Counted from the first letter of the stretch, positions 53,523 through 63,211 are shown. The stretch: DNA of 64,000 bases from JAPOXR01 sp965214695 (GCA_965214695.1 OZ243967.1:806001-870000), one strand, 5' to 3'. Program-made: numbers and translations. The notes: generated by a model from the sequence alone, not told the origin.

Positions 53523-54668
53523 ATGACCGGCCTGAACAGCCTGGCCATCCCGAAGGCTCCGGCCGACACCAGGGTCGTCGTGGCCATGTCGGGCGGCGTG
53601 GACAGTTCCGTGGTTGCGGCAAAGCTGGCCAGCGAAGGATATGATGTCATCGGGATTACCCTGCAGCTCTACGATCACGGGGCAATGCTGGCCAGGAAAG
53701 GCGCCTGCTGTGCTGGCCGTGATATTCATGATGCGCGGCGGATATCGGAGAAACTCGGCTTTCCCCATTACGTCCTTGATTATGAAAGCGTATTCAAGGA
53801 CGCGGTGATCGATGAATTCGCCGACAGCTATCTTGCCGGGATGACTCCGGTTCCCTGCATCCGCTGCAACGAGAAGGTCAAATTCAGCGAGTTGCTCGGC
53901 GCGGCGAGGGATCTGGGAGCCGATTGCCTGGCAACCGGCCACTACATCCGGCGCGAGGAGGGACCCTGCGGGCCAGAATTGCACCGTGCCGTTGATCCGG
54001 ATCGTGACCAATCCTATTTCCTGTTCTCGACCACGAGGGAGCAGCTGGATTTTCTCCGCTTTCCGCTCGGGACTCTCGGCTCAAAGGCGGAAACCAGGGA
54101 ACTTGCACGGCAATTCGGCCTGGCGACAGCCGACAAACCCGACAGCCAGGACATCTGCTTCGTGCCCGGGAACAACTATGCCGATGTCATCAAGCGGCTG
54201 CGGCCGGAGGCATCGGAGCCAGGAGAGATCGTCGATCTTGAAGGCACTGTGCTGGGCCGTCACCAGGGAATCGTCCACTACACGATCGGCCAGAGACGCG
54301 GTTTGGGTATTGGCGGGTTGGACGACCCGCTCTACGTGGTCAGGCTGGAGCCTTCGGAGCGGCAGGTCATCGTCGGACCGCGATCTGCGCTGCAATCCGG
54401 ACATGTTCCGGTCGGGCAGGTCAACTGGCTTGGAGATTCCGGGTTCGCGGAACGGGATGAATGGCCGGCACATGTCAGAATCCGATCGACCCGCCCGCCT
54501 GCACCGGCCGTCATTCGCCCCCGGGGTGATCGCAGTGCCGACATCAAACTGATGACACCTGAAACCGGTGTATCACCCGGCCAGGCATGCGTGTTCTATT
54601 CGCCCGAGGGATCCCGTGTCCTTGGGGGTGGCTGGATCACCAGGGCGACGCAGGCCGTCGAGGCCTGA
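53523..54668 (+). CDS. mnmA: tRNA-specific 2-thiouridylase
   Basis: MnmA thiolates U34 of tRNA-Lys, -Glu and -Gln. The 381-residue protein has the PP-loop VVVAMSGGVDSSVVAAKLASE, the alphaproteobacterial block KGACCAGRDIHDARR with PCIRCNEKVKF carrying a catalytic cysteine, TGHYIR, and the second cysteine in SQDICFVPG. I use the ATG at 53523 because MTGLNSLAIPKAPADTRV matches related N-termini; ATGs at 53499 and 53502 are in frame. It is followed 46 bases later by the M20 peptidase. Confidence 0.95.
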   Translation: MTGLNSLAIPKAPADTRVVVAMSGGVDSSVVAAKLASEGYDVIGITLQLYDHGAMLARKGACCAGRDIHDARRISEKLGFPHYVLDYESVFKDAVIDEFADSYLAGMTPVPCIRCNEKVKFSELLGAARDLGADCLATGHYIRREEGPCGPELHRAVDPDRDQSYFLFSTTREQLDFLRFPLGTLGSKAETRELARQFGLATADKPDSQDICFVPGNNYADVIKRLRPEASEPGEIVDLEGTVLGRHQGIVHYTIGQRRGLGIGGLDDPLYVVRLEPSERQVIVGPRSALQSGHVPVGQVNWLGDSGFAERDEWPAHVRIRSTRPPAPAVIRPRGDRSADIKLMTPETGVSPGQACVFYSPEGSRVLGGGWITRATQAVEA

Positions 54669-54714
54669 TTCCGGACGACGATCGGACATTGCATACAATT
54701 TTCAGGAATTCACA

Positions 54715-56100
54715 ATGATCTTGGACCAGGTACTCGACCGGATCGATGCGCAGAGCGAACACGCCATTGACCGGCTCTCGGATTTCCTTCGCATACAGTC
54801 GATCTCCACCGATCCGGCACACGCAGCCCAGTGCCTGCAGGCGGCCGAGTGGTTGGTCGGCGAGTTGCGAGGGATCGGATTCGATGCGTCGGTCCGCCCG
54901 ACCAGCGGCCACCCAATGGTCATTGCCCGCGGGCCGTCATCGGGCCCGCAGTTTCTCTTCTATGGTCATTACGACGTTCAGCCCGTTGACCCGATCGATC
55001 TCTGGGACCACGACCCCTTCGAGCCGGTCATCGAGAACCGGCCGCATGGCCGCGTCATCAGGGGCCGCGGCTCTTCCGACGACAAGGGCCAACTGATGAC
55101 CTTCGTGGAGGCCTGCCGGGCGTGGAAGGATGTGACCGGCACGCTGCCCGAGAACCTGGTGATGCTGTTCGAAGGAGAAGAGGAATCCGGTTCGCCGTCG
55201 CTGGTTCCCTTCCTGACCGAGAATTCCGGGGAATTGTCGGTTGAACTGGCAATGATCTGCGATACCGGCCTGTTTGACGCATCGACGCCGGCCATCGTCA
55301 CCAGGCTTCGGGGCCTGCTCGGCGAAGAGATTTTCATAACCGGCCCGGACAAGGATCTTCACTCCGGAATGTATGGCGGCATTGCGGCGAATCCGTTGCG
55401 GGTGCTGGCCAGGGTGCTGGCCGACCTTCACGACGATGACGGCCGAGTCACCGTTCCGGGATTTTATGACGATGTGCCAGAATTGCCGCCCGATTTGCTG
55501 GAGAGCTGGGATGGCCTCGGCTTTTCGGCTGGCGGATTCCTGGGCGAGGTCGGCCTCGACACCCCGGCCGGCGAGACCGGACGCAGCCCGCTCGAAATGA
55601 TCTGGTCAAGGCCGACCTGCGAAATCAACGGCATATCCGGCGGATATGCCGGAGATGGCTTCAAGACTGTCATTCCGTCTCGGGCTTCTGCCAAGCTGAG
55701 CTTCCGCCTGGTTGGATGCCAGGACCCGATCAGGCTCAGGGAGGCGTTCCGGCAATTTGTCCGCGAGCGGATTCCTGCCGATTGCTCGGTGGAATTTGCC
55801 GGACATGGCGCGGGTGCAGCCAGCGAGTTCTGCACCGATCACGAGCTGTTTGCCACCGCCAGGCGCGCATTGTCGGCTGAGTGGCCGAATGACGCGGTGT
55901 TTGCCGGCTGCGGGGGCTCGATTCCGATCGCCGGTCATTTCCGCGAGATCCTCGGCATTGACTCGCTCCTGCTTGGCTTTGGCAGGGATGACGATCAGAT
56001 CCATTCTCCCAACGAGAAATACGATGTTTCGAGCTTCACCAGGGGCGCGCGCTGCTGGGCCAGGATCATCAATGAATTGCAGCCGGGCTCGGCAACATGA
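54715..56100 (+). CDS. M20-family metallopeptidase (dipeptidase/ArgE-DapE type)
   Basis: The 461-residue enzyme has the M20 metal site as FYGHYDVQP, RGSSDDKGQ for the bridging aspartate, EGEEESGSP with the catalytic and ligand glutamates, and a final histidine in DQIHSPNEKYD. The lid domain insertion includes DLHSGMYGG. It probably cleaves dipeptides in the cytosol. The ATG at 54715 follows AGGAA by eight bases; the open frame upstream overlaps mnmA and is not coding. Confidence 0.94.
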   Translation: MILDQVLDRIDAQSEHAIDRLSDFLRIQSISTDPAHAAQCLQAAEWLVGELRGIGFDASVRPTSGHPMVIARGPSSGPQFLFYGHYDVQPVDPIDLWDHDPFEPVIENRPHGRVIRGRGSSDDKGQLMTFVEACRAWKDVTGTLPENLVMLFEGEEESGSPSLVPFLTENSGELSVELAMICDTGLFDASTPAIVTRLRGLLGEEIFITGPDKDLHSGMYGGIAANPLRVLARVLADLHDDDGRVTVPGFYDDVPELPPDLLESWDGLGFSAGGFLGEVGLDTPAGETGRSPLEMIWSRPTCEINGISGGYAGDGFKTVIPSRASAKLSFRLVGCQDPIRLREAFRQFVRERIPADCSVEFAGHGAGAASEFCTDHELFATARRALSAEWPNDAVFAGCGGSIPIAGHFREILGIDSLLLGFGRDDDQIHSPNEKYDVSSFTRGARCWARIINELQPGSAT

Positions 56101-56181
56101 CCGAGCGCGCCCGGATGCTGGCGGGTGTGTCGAACCCGCCGGCAGTTTCACCTGATTGCGCGCCCGGACCAGGACAGCCCG

Positions 56182-56793
56182 TTGACCCATGACCAGCAGA
56201 CACTTGACCTCTATGACGGCCGGTCGGACCAATATGCCGAGTGGTCAAGGCAGCCGGGGGCGCCAGGTTTTCGCACCGACATGATCGAGCGCCTGCCCGC
56301 CGGCGGCGCCGTGCTCGATTTCGGCTGTGGGGCTGGCTGGGATTCGCTTGCCTTCATGGAGGCCGGGCTGGAGGTCACCGCCATTGACGGCTCACGGGGG
56401 CTGGTCGAGGTGGCAAATCGTGAACGCGGCATCGGCGCCATCCGCATGACCTTCGACCAGTTCGACCGGGAGTCGGAATTCGATGGCGTGTGGGCCAGCT
56501 TTACCCTTCAACATGTGCCTCGTCCGCATCTTCCGGACATGCTCGCCCGGCTGTTCCGGGCTTTGCGGCCTGGCGGATTCATCTATATCGGCATGCACCG
56601 GGGTAGCGAGACCCGCCGTGACTCGCTGGGCAGGCTGTATTGCCACCAGCAACCGAACGACCTGACCGCGACCATGCGGGAGACGGGCTTCATCGACATC
56701 GTCATCACCACCTCATCCGGCACCGGGTACGACGGGACCGTCTCCGAACTTCTTCACCTGCGGGCGGCCAAGCCGAAGGCCCGTTGCGTCTGA
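56182..56793 (+). CDS. Class I SAM-dependent methyltransferase
   Basis: This protein of about 203 residues has LYDGRSDQYAEWSRQPG, the SAM loop AVLDFGCGAGWDSLAFMEAG, and AIDGSRGLVEVA, then FTLQHVPRPHLPDMLARL and ALRPGGFIYIGMHRG. It resembles small Methyltransf_11/25 proteins with unknown substrates. The start is a TTG at 56182 giving MTHDQQTLDLYD; the nearby ATG is out of frame. It lies 80 bases after the peptidase gene and converges with the enoyl-CoA hydratase. Confidence 0.85.
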   Translation: MTHDQQTLDLYDGRSDQYAEWSRQPGAPGFRTDMIERLPAGGAVLDFGCGAGWDSLAFMEAGLEVTAIDGSRGLVEVANRERGIGAIRMTFDQFDRESEFDGVWASFTLQHVPRPHLPDMLARLFRALRPGGFIYIGMHRGSETRRDSLGRLYCHQQPNDLTATMRETGFIDIVITTSSGTGYDGTVSELLHLRAAKPKARCV

Positions 56794-56820
56794 CCCTGCC
56801 CTAGAGCATCAGAAGGCCGG

Positions 56821-57597
56821 TTAACGGCCTTCGAATTCCGGCTGGCGTTTCTCGACGAATGCCAGGAGACCCTCCTTGAAGTCCCTGGTCCGCCCGGTCT
56901 CCCCTTGCAAACTTGCCTCCAGCGCCAGCTGCTCCTCGAAACTGTTGCCATAACTGCTTCGGATTGCCTGCTTGATACGGGTATAGGCTTCGGTCGGGCC
57001 CGATGCCAGCTGCCGCGCCCGCGCCATCCAGTGACCGGAAAACTCCCCGTCATCGACCGCTTCCCAGATCAGGCCCATCTCGCAGGCATCCCGGGCAGAA
57101 ATCCGGTCGGCGAACAGGGCCATTCCCATCGCCTTGGCAAGTCCGATCTGCCGGGGAAGCACCCATGTGCCACCGGCATCGGGAATCAGTCCGATCCTGG
57201 CAAATGCCTGCAGGAAATATGCGCTCTCGGTGGCAATCACGACATCGGCCGCCAGGGCAAGGTTTGCCCCGGCTCCAGCCGCCGGTCCGTTGACGGCGGC
57301 GATGGTTGGTATGGTCGAGCCGGTTATGGCACGGAGCATCGGAAAATACTCGTCTCGCAGTGCCCGTTCGAGATTGGGATCGGCGACATTCATTCCGTCG
57401 CCGAGATCCTGGCCGGAGCAGAATGCGTCGCCCTCGCCGGTCATCACCAGCACCCGGCCAAACCTGGCCGAGGCACCAACGGCATCGGCAATCTCGCCGC
57501 GCATCTGGGTGTTGAGCGCATTCATGACCTCCGGCCGGTTGAGCCGCAGCGTCACCACATTGTCATCCACTTCGAGATGTATGGTTTCGTACTCCAT
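56821..57597 (-). CDS. Enoyl-CoA hydratase/isomerase family protein (PaaG-like)
   Basis: The 258-residue crotonase-fold protein has LRLNRPEVMNALNTQM, the oxyanion loops AFCSGQDLGDG and AAVNGPAAGAGANLALAADV, and ARIGLIPDAGGTW, which carries the catalytic acid in the 2-(1,2-epoxyphenyl)acetyl-CoA isomerase group. The exact substrate is unclear. The ATG at 57597 is used; another in frame lies at 57633. It is downstream of ccmH on the same strand. Confidence 0.9.
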   Translation of the reverse strand: MEYETIHLEVDDNVVTLRLNRPEVMNALNTQMRGEIADAVGASARFGRVLVMTGEGDAFCSGQDLGDGMNVADPNLERALRDEYFPMLRAITGSTIPTIAAVNGPAAGAGANLALAADVVIATESAYFLQAFARIGLIPDAGGTWVLPRQIGLAKAMGMALFADRISARDACEMGLIWEAVDDGEFSGHWMARARQLASGPTEAYTRIKQAIRSSYGNSFEEQLALEASLQGETGRTRDFKEGLLAFVEKRQPEFEGR

Positions 57598-57685
57598 CAG
57601 CCCAATCCCCGAATTCGATCGACGTGTTGCCATTCCTGCTTCCTGTAGACTCTGTCTCCATTCCGGCGGCCAGCGCACTGCCGGG

Positions 57686-58345
57686 TCACCTGTGTCCGCC
57701 ACCCGTCCCGGCAGCATCGTCATCCGCCAGCAATCGGTCGAGCAACTCCTGCTCCTTCGGCTCCAGCCCGCTCTCTCCGCTGCCAGCCTTCCTGCGACGG
57801 GGGACAATATAGGCAATGACCAGCAACAGCGCCAACATGAATGCCGTCGGACCCGCCAGGTAGAGCATCCAGTTCGCACCCTGCCGCAGCGGTTTGAACA
57901 GGACAAATTCGCCGTATCGGCTGACGATATGGTCGAGCACTTCCTGGTCGTCCTTGCCGCTGGCCAGCAACTGCCGCACCAGAACCCGCAGATCGGCGGC
58001 CAGCGGCGCATTCGATTCGTCAATCGTCTCGTTCTGGCACACCAGGCATCGCAAATGCCGGGAAATCTCCCGCGCCCGTTCCTCGAGACCAGCATCTTCC
58101 AGCACCTCGCCAGGCTCGACCGCCGGCGAGGAATTCAGCATGAGAACGATCATCATCACCAGGATTGCGATGCCAACGCCGATGATCCGGCCAATTGTCT
58201 TCTCCCGCCCGGTCTGGTCTCGGCCACTGCCGGTCGCCTTGCCCGGCCGACCTGGTCCTGTTCCGCCATCCGGCGGCGGCGTTTTTGCCGGCAATTCCAT
58301 CTGCGGCTGCCCGGGCCTCAGCCGCCTTTCCCCGTCATCTGTCAT
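57686..58345 (-). CDS. ccmH: Cytochrome c maturation protein CcmH
   Basis: CcmH reduces the haem-binding cysteines of apocytochrome c in the periplasm. The 219-residue protein carries the active-site block ISRHLRCLVCQNETIDESNA flanked by a helix before it (IIGVGIAILVMMIVLML) and one after (GPTAFMLALLLVIAYIV). An unusual proline- and glycine-rich cytoplasmic tail of about 45 residues precedes the first helix; typical CcmH starts with a signal sequence. The ATG at 58345 overlaps the stop of a 17-codon mini-frame as ATGA. Confidence 0.9.
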   Translation of the reverse strand: MTDDGERRLRPGQPQMELPAKTPPPDGGTGPGRPGKATGSGRDQTGREKTIGRIIGVGIAILVMMIVLMLNSSPAVEPGEVLEDAGLEERAREISRHLRCLVCQNETIDESNAPLAADLRVLVRQLLASGKDDQEVLDHIVSRYGEFVLFKPLRQGANWMLYLAGPTAFMLALLLVIAYIVPRRRKAGSGESGLEPKEQELLDRLLADDDAAGTGGGHR

Positions 58346-58395
58346 GGCCCGTGCGGCCCTCCGGGGCTTGCCCGGCCCTGCTTCTTGTCCTTCAT
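58342..58395 (-). CDS. 17-codon coupling frame between ccmF and ccmH
   Basis: MKDKKQGRASPGGPHGP starts with an ATG overlapping the ccmF TGA (ATGA) and ends with a TGA overlapping the ccmH ATG (ATGA). It exactly bridges the two genes where a ccmG gene is usually found. It may serve only to carry ribosomes forward. Confidence 0.45.
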   Translation of the reverse strand: MKDKKQGRASPGGPHGP

Positions 58396-60374
58396 GGCTG
58401 CGCCCATTCTCCAGGGGCAAGGCGCCTCGACGCCAGCCGGGCGACCCGGTATCGGCGATCGGCAAGGCTTGCCACCCCTCCCAGCGCCATCATGATCGCA
58501 CCCAGCCAGATCCAGTTTACCAACGGCTTGACATAGGTCTTCACGGTCATGCCGCCGCCTTCATGAATCTCGCCAATGACCATGTAGATATCCCTGAACA
58601 GGCCGATGTCGATCGCGGCCTCGGTCGTCTGGCTGTCCGCGACCTGGTAATGCCTCCGCTCGGGATGAAGACGGGTCAATTGCCGCCCCCCGGCCTCGAT
58701 GTCGAACGCAGCGTACAGCGCAGAGTAGTTTGGGCCTTCTCTGGAGCCGACCTCCACAAATTCAAAGTGATACGATCCGACATTAAAGGAGTCTCCTGGC
58801 ATGGCGATACGAATGTCCTCCACCTCCCATGCGGTCACCGCCGTCATTCCCGCCACGGATATGCCAAGGCCGGCATGGGCAATGCACCGTCCCCAATCGG
58901 CTCCCGACAACATGAACAGGCGCCGGCCGAAGGCGCTGACTCCGCCACGAAGGGATCCGACCCGTTGCCAGAGATCTGCCAATGCGCCCAGGACCAGCCA
59001 TGATGCGAGTGTCAGGCCGAGCGGCGCCACCAGGTTGTCGCCACCCTGTACTGTCCAGGCAATGGAGCCGGTAGCAATCGAGATGGCAAATGCCAGACGC
59101 AACCGCCGCGCCGTCCCGGCAAGGGATGCCCGCTTCCAGGTCATGATGGCACCGAAGGGAAGCAGTGCCACGAGAACGGTCACGAAGGGCGTGAAAGCAA
59201 TGTTGAAGAAAGGAGGGCCAACGGACACGGAGCGGTCGAAGAGCATTTCCATGATCAGCGGCCAGAAGGTGCCGACAAATACCACGAACAAGGCAACAAC
59301 AAGCAGCAGGTTGTTGGAAATCAGGGCAGTCTCCCGGCTGACGATGGAAAATGCCCCCGTCGGCACCAGCGAGCCGGACTTGATGGCGTAGAGCAGGAAA
59401 CCGCCACCGGCGAAGACCGCAAGGATAACGAGAATGAACGCGCCGCGGGTCGGGTCGCTGGCGAAGGCATGAACCGAGGTGATGATGCCCGAGCGCACCA
59501 GGAAGGTTCCGACCAACGACAGGGTAAATCCGAGGATTGCCAGCAGGACGGTCCAACTCATCAGGCATTCGCGTCGCTCGACCACGCTTGCCGAATGCAG
59601 GAGTGCGGTTGCTGCCAACCAGGGCATGAAGGACGCATTCTCGACCGGATCCCAGAACCACCATCCTCCCCAACCCAGTTCGTAATAGGCCCACCAGGAA
59701 CCGATGGCGATCCCCAGCGTCAGGAACATCCAGGACGCCAATGTCCAGGGACGAACCCAGCGAGCCCAGGCCGCGTCAACCCGTCCCTCCAGCAACGCCG
59801 CGATCGCGAAGCTGTAGGAGACCGACAGGCCGACATAACCGAGATAGAGAAGTGGCGGATGCAGGGCCAGGCCCGGGTCCTGCAACAGCGGGTTCAGATC
59901 ACGACCATCGAAGGGTGGAAATTCCAGCCTTGCAAACGGGTTGGATGCAAACAGGATATAGGCGGTGAAAGCCAGCGTAATGGCAGCCTGCACGCATAGC
60001 ACCCGGACATGCAACCCTGGCGGCAGGAGCCGGCCACGCCAGCCAACAAGCGCCCCGAACAGGGTCAGGATCAGCACCCACAACAGCATCGACCCCTCGT
60101 GATTCCCCCACACGCCCGAAAACTTGTAGAGAAGCGGCTTGGCGGAATGCGAGTTGGCAACGACCAGGGCCAGCGAAAAATCGGACCGCAGGAACGACGC
60201 GGTCAGCGCGACAAAGGATATGAAGGTCAAGACCAGCATGACAATCGACAGTGTCGGCGCCACCTTCATCCAGCCTGGCCAGGACCGGGCGAGACCAATG
60301 CCGGGAACGGTCACCTGCACCATCGAGGCCAGGAGCAGCATGACCAGCGAGAAATGACCGATCTCGACGATCAT
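58392..60374 (-). CDS. ccmF: Cytochrome c maturation protein CcmF (haem lyase)
   Basis: CcmF takes haem from CcmE and attaches it to apocytochrome c. The 660-residue membrane protein has many helices and the conserved WWD-type motif WGGWWFWDPVENASFMPWL. Conserved His-containing periplasmic loops are GVWGNHEGSMLLWVLIL and LLHSASVVERR. Length is typical. The ATG at 60374 starts MIVEIGHFSLVMLLL, the usual N-terminus. ccmE lies 85 bases upstream. Confidence 0.96.
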   Translation of the reverse strand: MIVEIGHFSLVMLLLASMVQVTVPGIGLARSWPGWMKVAPTLSIVMLVLTFISFVALTASFLRSDFSLALVVANSHSAKPLLYKFSGVWGNHEGSMLLWVLILTLFGALVGWRGRLLPPGLHVRVLCVQAAITLAFTAYILFASNPFARLEFPPFDGRDLNPLLQDPGLALHPPLLYLGYVGLSVSYSFAIAALLEGRVDAAWARWVRPWTLASWMFLTLGIAIGSWWAYYELGWGGWWFWDPVENASFMPWLAATALLHSASVVERRECLMSWTVLLAILGFTLSLVGTFLVRSGIITSVHAFASDPTRGAFILVILAVFAGGGFLLYAIKSGSLVPTGAFSIVSRETALISNNLLLVVALFVVFVGTFWPLIMEMLFDRSVSVGPPFFNIAFTPFVTVLVALLPFGAIMTWKRASLAGTARRLRLAFAISIATGSIAWTVQGGDNLVAPLGLTLASWLVLGALADLWQRVGSLRGGVSAFGRRLFMLSGADWGRCIAHAGLGISVAGMTAVTAWEVEDIRIAMPGDSFNVGSYHFEFVEVGSREGPNYSALYAAFDIEAGGRQLTRLHPERRHYQVADSQTTEAAIDIGLFRDIYMVIGEIHEGGGMTVKTYVKPLVNWIWLGAIMMALGGVASLADRRYRVARLASRRLAPGEWAQP

Positions 60375-60459
60375 GGCAATCGCCTGCCCCCCGGCTGGCG
60401 GGTCCTGGCTCCCGGGACCGCCGGCCGGCAGCGCCCGCTCGCAGATGTTCCGCTGACCG

Positions 60460-60903
60460 TCATTCGGATTCCGCCCTGAATACACCCTGCTCCTTCATGG
60501 CCTCGACGACCTCCCGGGGCATGTAGTTTTCGTCATGCTTGGCCAGGATTTCGCTTGCCCGGAATTCCCGTCCATCGAAACTCCCGCGGGCGATGGCGCC
60601 ACGATTCTCGGCAAACAGGTCGGGGAGGATTCCGAAATAGCGGACCTGAACCGTGTTCTGGCCATCGGTAATGCCGAATTCCACCCATCCATTCTCGCCG
60701 CGGCTGACCGACCCCGCCTCGACCACACCGCCCAGGCGCAGGGACACATCCCGGGATGGCATGGTTTCAAGCAATTCGGTCGGGCTACGAAAATAGGATA
60801 TCCCGCTGCGAAACCCGTAGCCGGCCAACACGGCGGCGATCACCAGGACCAGTCCCGACACGGCGAAAAGCTGCAATCGCCTCCGTCTCCTGAGACCCAT
60901 CAT
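60460..60903 (-). CDS. ccmE: Cytochrome c maturation haem chaperone CcmE
   Basis: CcmE covalently carries haem in the periplasm and hands it to CcmF. The 147-residue protein has one N-terminal helix (LFAVSGLVLVIAAVLAGYG), an OB-fold domain (VSLRLGGVVEAGSV, VQVRYFGILPDLF) and the haem-binding histidine in LAKHDENYMP. It follows argC with a three-base gap. Confidence 0.95.
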   Translation of the reverse strand: MMGLRRRRRLQLFAVSGLVLVIAAVLAGYGFRSGISYFRSPTELLETMPSRDVSLRLGGVVEAGSVSRGENGWVEFGITDGQNTVQVRYFGILPDLFAENRGAIARGSFDGREFRASEILAKHDENYMPREVVEAMKEQGVFRAESE

Positions 60904-60906
60904 CGG

Positions 60907-61926
60907 CTATGGAACCAACGGCAGCAGATCCAGCCCTGCGGTTTCATCCAGTCCCAGTACCAAATTGGCATTTTGCACCGCCTGCCCGGATGACCCCTTG
61001 GTCAGGTTGTCGAGCGCCGACAGGATGATTGTCCAGCCGGGTCGGCGATCCGGGACCACCCCCAGATGCACGACATTGGTCCCGCGGACATGCCGTGTCG
61101 AGGGATGGGAGCCAAATGGCAGCACCTGCAGGAATGGCTCATCCTCGTAGCGTTCGGACAATCGCGCATGGACCCGATCGGCATCTCCCCTGACATAGAG
61201 GGTTGCCAGGATTCCCCGGTTCTGCGGCAGCAGGTGCGGCACGAAGGTGATGCGCACCTTCGTGCCGGCGGCGGCCGACAATTCCTGGTCGAATTCGGCA
61301 AGATGGCGATGGGCAGCGACATTGTAGGCCTGGAACCCTTCCGAGACCTCGGCATGCAGCGATGCCTCCTTCGGTGCCCGGCCGGCGCCGGATATGCCGG
61401 TCTTGAGATCGAGCACAATCGAGTCGGTGTCGATCAATTCGCCGGTCATCAGCGGCAGAAGGGCATAAAGCCCGGTTGCCGCGTTGCAGCCCGTGCAGGC
61501 CACGAGCCTGGCAGCGCCGATCCGGTCACGGTAGAATTCGGTCAAACCGTACACCGCCTCCTGCTGCAATTCCGGCTCCGAATGCGGCTGGCCGTACCAG
61601 TATTCATAGGATTCGATGTTCCGCAGCCGGAAATCGGCAGACAGGTCGACAACCGGCACCGACGCGGGGATCTGTCCGATGACCTTCTGGCTGGTCATGT
61701 GCGGCAGGGCGCAGAACACCAGGTCGAACCGGTCCAACTCCACCTCGTCGAGACGCTGCAGGGCGGGCAAATCCAGTGCAAGAAATCCCGGAAAAACCTC
61801 CCTGAACTCCCTACCGGCATTCCGGTCGGCAACCAGCGCGCCAATCTCCAGGCCCGGATGACCAGCGATGATCCTGACAAGTTCGGCGCCGGTGTAACCG
61901 CTCGCGCCTATGATGGCTGTCTTCAC
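60907..61926 (-). CDS. argC: N-acetyl-gamma-glutamyl-phosphate reductase
   Basis: ArgC reduces N-acetylglutamyl phosphate to the semialdehyde in arginine synthesis. The 339-residue protein has the NADP motif IIGASGYTGAELVRII, the catalytic cysteine region LVACTGCNAATG, TGISGAGRAPKEASL, and YNVAAHRHLAEFDQEL with the conserved His. The order rpsI-argC is common in alphaproteobacteria. It heads the ccm genes on the same strand. Confidence 0.96.
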   Translation of the reverse strand: MKTAIIGASGYTGAELVRIIAGHPGLEIGALVADRNAGREFREVFPGFLALDLPALQRLDEVELDRFDLVFCALPHMTSQKVIGQIPASVPVVDLSADFRLRNIESYEYWYGQPHSEPELQQEAVYGLTEFYRDRIGAARLVACTGCNAATGLYALLPLMTGELIDTDSIVLDLKTGISGAGRAPKEASLHAEVSEGFQAYNVAAHRHLAEFDQELSAAAGTKVRITFVPHLLPQNRGILATLYVRGDADRVHARLSERYEDEPFLQVLPFGSHPSTRHVRGTNVVHLGVVPDRRPGWTIILSALDNLTKGSSGQAVQNANLVLGLDETAGLDLLPLVP

Positions 61927-62208
61927 CTGTATCCTGCCTTCGATCTGAAGTTGTTGCCCTGCCTATAGCACAGCCGACCGGTTGCGTCCTGCATCCCGTG
62001 ACCGGCCGGCGCATGCGGTGCCGCGCCTACCGCCGATGGCGGGATTGTCCGGGAGAGCGCCGCGCCCTACCGGTGACGGGCATGCAACCGCAGGCACCTT
62101 CCATGCCGGCGGTCACCGGGAATAGGGAACCGGTGTGCGGGGCGCCGTCATGCCGGAGCCCTGGCCGCCAATGCCAACGGCCGCAGTGACCTGCCGGAAG
62201 ACCGGACG

Positions 62209-62691
62209 TCAGCGCTTGGAGAACTGGAAGCTTCTCCGGGCCTTGCGCTTGCCGTATTTCTTCCGCTCAACCACCCGTGAATCCCGGGTCAGGAACCCGG
62301 CAGCCTTGAGCGGCGGGCGAAATGACGGCTCGTAGAGCTGCAATGCCTTGGAAATGCCGTGCCGTATGGCGCCGGCCTGGCCCGACAACCCACCGCCACG
62401 TACCGTGGCCATGACATCGAACTGGTTTTCGGCATTGGCGATCCTGAATGGCTGACGCAGAATCATCTGCAGGACCGGGCGGGCAAAATATGACGTCATG
62501 CTCTTGCCATTCACGGTCATGATGCCCGAGCCGGCCTTGATCCAGACCCTGGCCACCGCATCCTTCCGCTTTCCGGTCGCGTAAGAGCGTCCCAACTCGT
62601 CTCTCAGGGGTTCGCGCACGGCCTCCGCCTGTACCTCGGCAGCAGGTTCCTGCTCCCCCAGCTCCTCAAGGGACTGAATGACCTCGTTCAT
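62209..62691 (-). CDS. rpsI: 30S ribosomal protein S9
   Basis: S9 binds 16S rRNA, its C-terminal tail reaching the P-site tRNA. The 160-residue protein has a 35-residue acidic N-terminal extension, common in this class, then YATGKRKDAVARVWIKAGSG, and ends with the basic tail GKRKARRSFQFSKR. The ATG overlaps the rplM stop by one base (TGATG). Confidence 0.97.
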   Translation of the reverse strand: MNEVIQSLEELGEQEPAAEVQAEAVREPLRDELGRSYATGKRKDAVARVWIKAGSGIMTVNGKSMTSYFARPVLQMILRQPFRIANAENQFDVMATVRGGGLSGQAGAIRHGISKALQLYEPSFRPPLKAAGFLTRDSRVVERKKYGKRKARRSFQFSKR

Positions 62692-63158
62692 CAGTTGGTT
62701 CTCCGCGTATTCTTGGCATTCATGTCGGCGACATTGAGTGCGGTTGGCTTCTGTGCCTCATGTGGATGGTCGGGACCGGCATAGACTCGCAGATTCTTCA
62801 TGATCTGCCGCGACAGCCGGTTGGACGGAAGCATTCTCCTGATCGCCTGGGTCACCACCCGCTCCGGATGCTTGCCAGACAACACCTGTTCGACGGTCCT
62901 CGACTTGATGCCCCCGGGATAGCCGGTGTGCCAGTAATAGGTCTTGTCGCGGCGTTTCCTGCCGGTCAACTGGACCTTTTCGGCATTGACGATGATGACA
63001 TTGTCACCGCAATCCATGTGAGCCGTGAATATCGGCTTGTGTTTTCCACGCAGGCGGGTGGCAACGATACTGGCAAGGCGACCAAGGACAACGCCCTCGG
63101 CATCGATGATGATCCAGTCCTTCTCGATGTCATCCCGTCTGGCTGAGAATGTGCGCAT
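62691..63158 (-). CDS. rplM: 50S ribosomal protein L13
   Basis: L13 is an early-assembling 23S-binding protein. The 155-residue product has KDWIIIDAEGVVLGRLAS, HMDCGDNVIIVNAEKVQLTG, YYWHTGYPGGIK and RMLPSNRLSRQIMKNLRVY. Length and order with rpsI are standard. A promoter with TTGACA lies about 80 bases upstream. Confidence 0.97.
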   Translation of the reverse strand: MRTFSARRDDIEKDWIIIDAEGVVLGRLASIVATRLRGKHKPIFTAHMDCGDNVIIVNAEKVQLTGRKRRDKTYYWHTGYPGGIKSRTVEQVLSGKHPERVVTQAIRRMLPSNRLSRQIMKNLRVYAGPDHPHEAQKPTALNVADMNAKNTRRTN

Positions 63159-63211
63159 TTCCGTTTCCGTAGCAAAGCTGGTCTTCTGTCGCCGCCAATC
63201 GGCAGGCGGCC

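Noticed and set aside
52921..53622. 233-codon minus-strand open frame before mnmA
   Set aside because: Overlaps the mnmA start and has no recognisable domain; kept only as a note for the unassigned region.
57134..58495. 453-codon open frame on the plus strand
   Set aside because: Antisense to the enoyl-CoA hydratase, ccmH and the ccmF end; Ser/Arg/Pro-rich.
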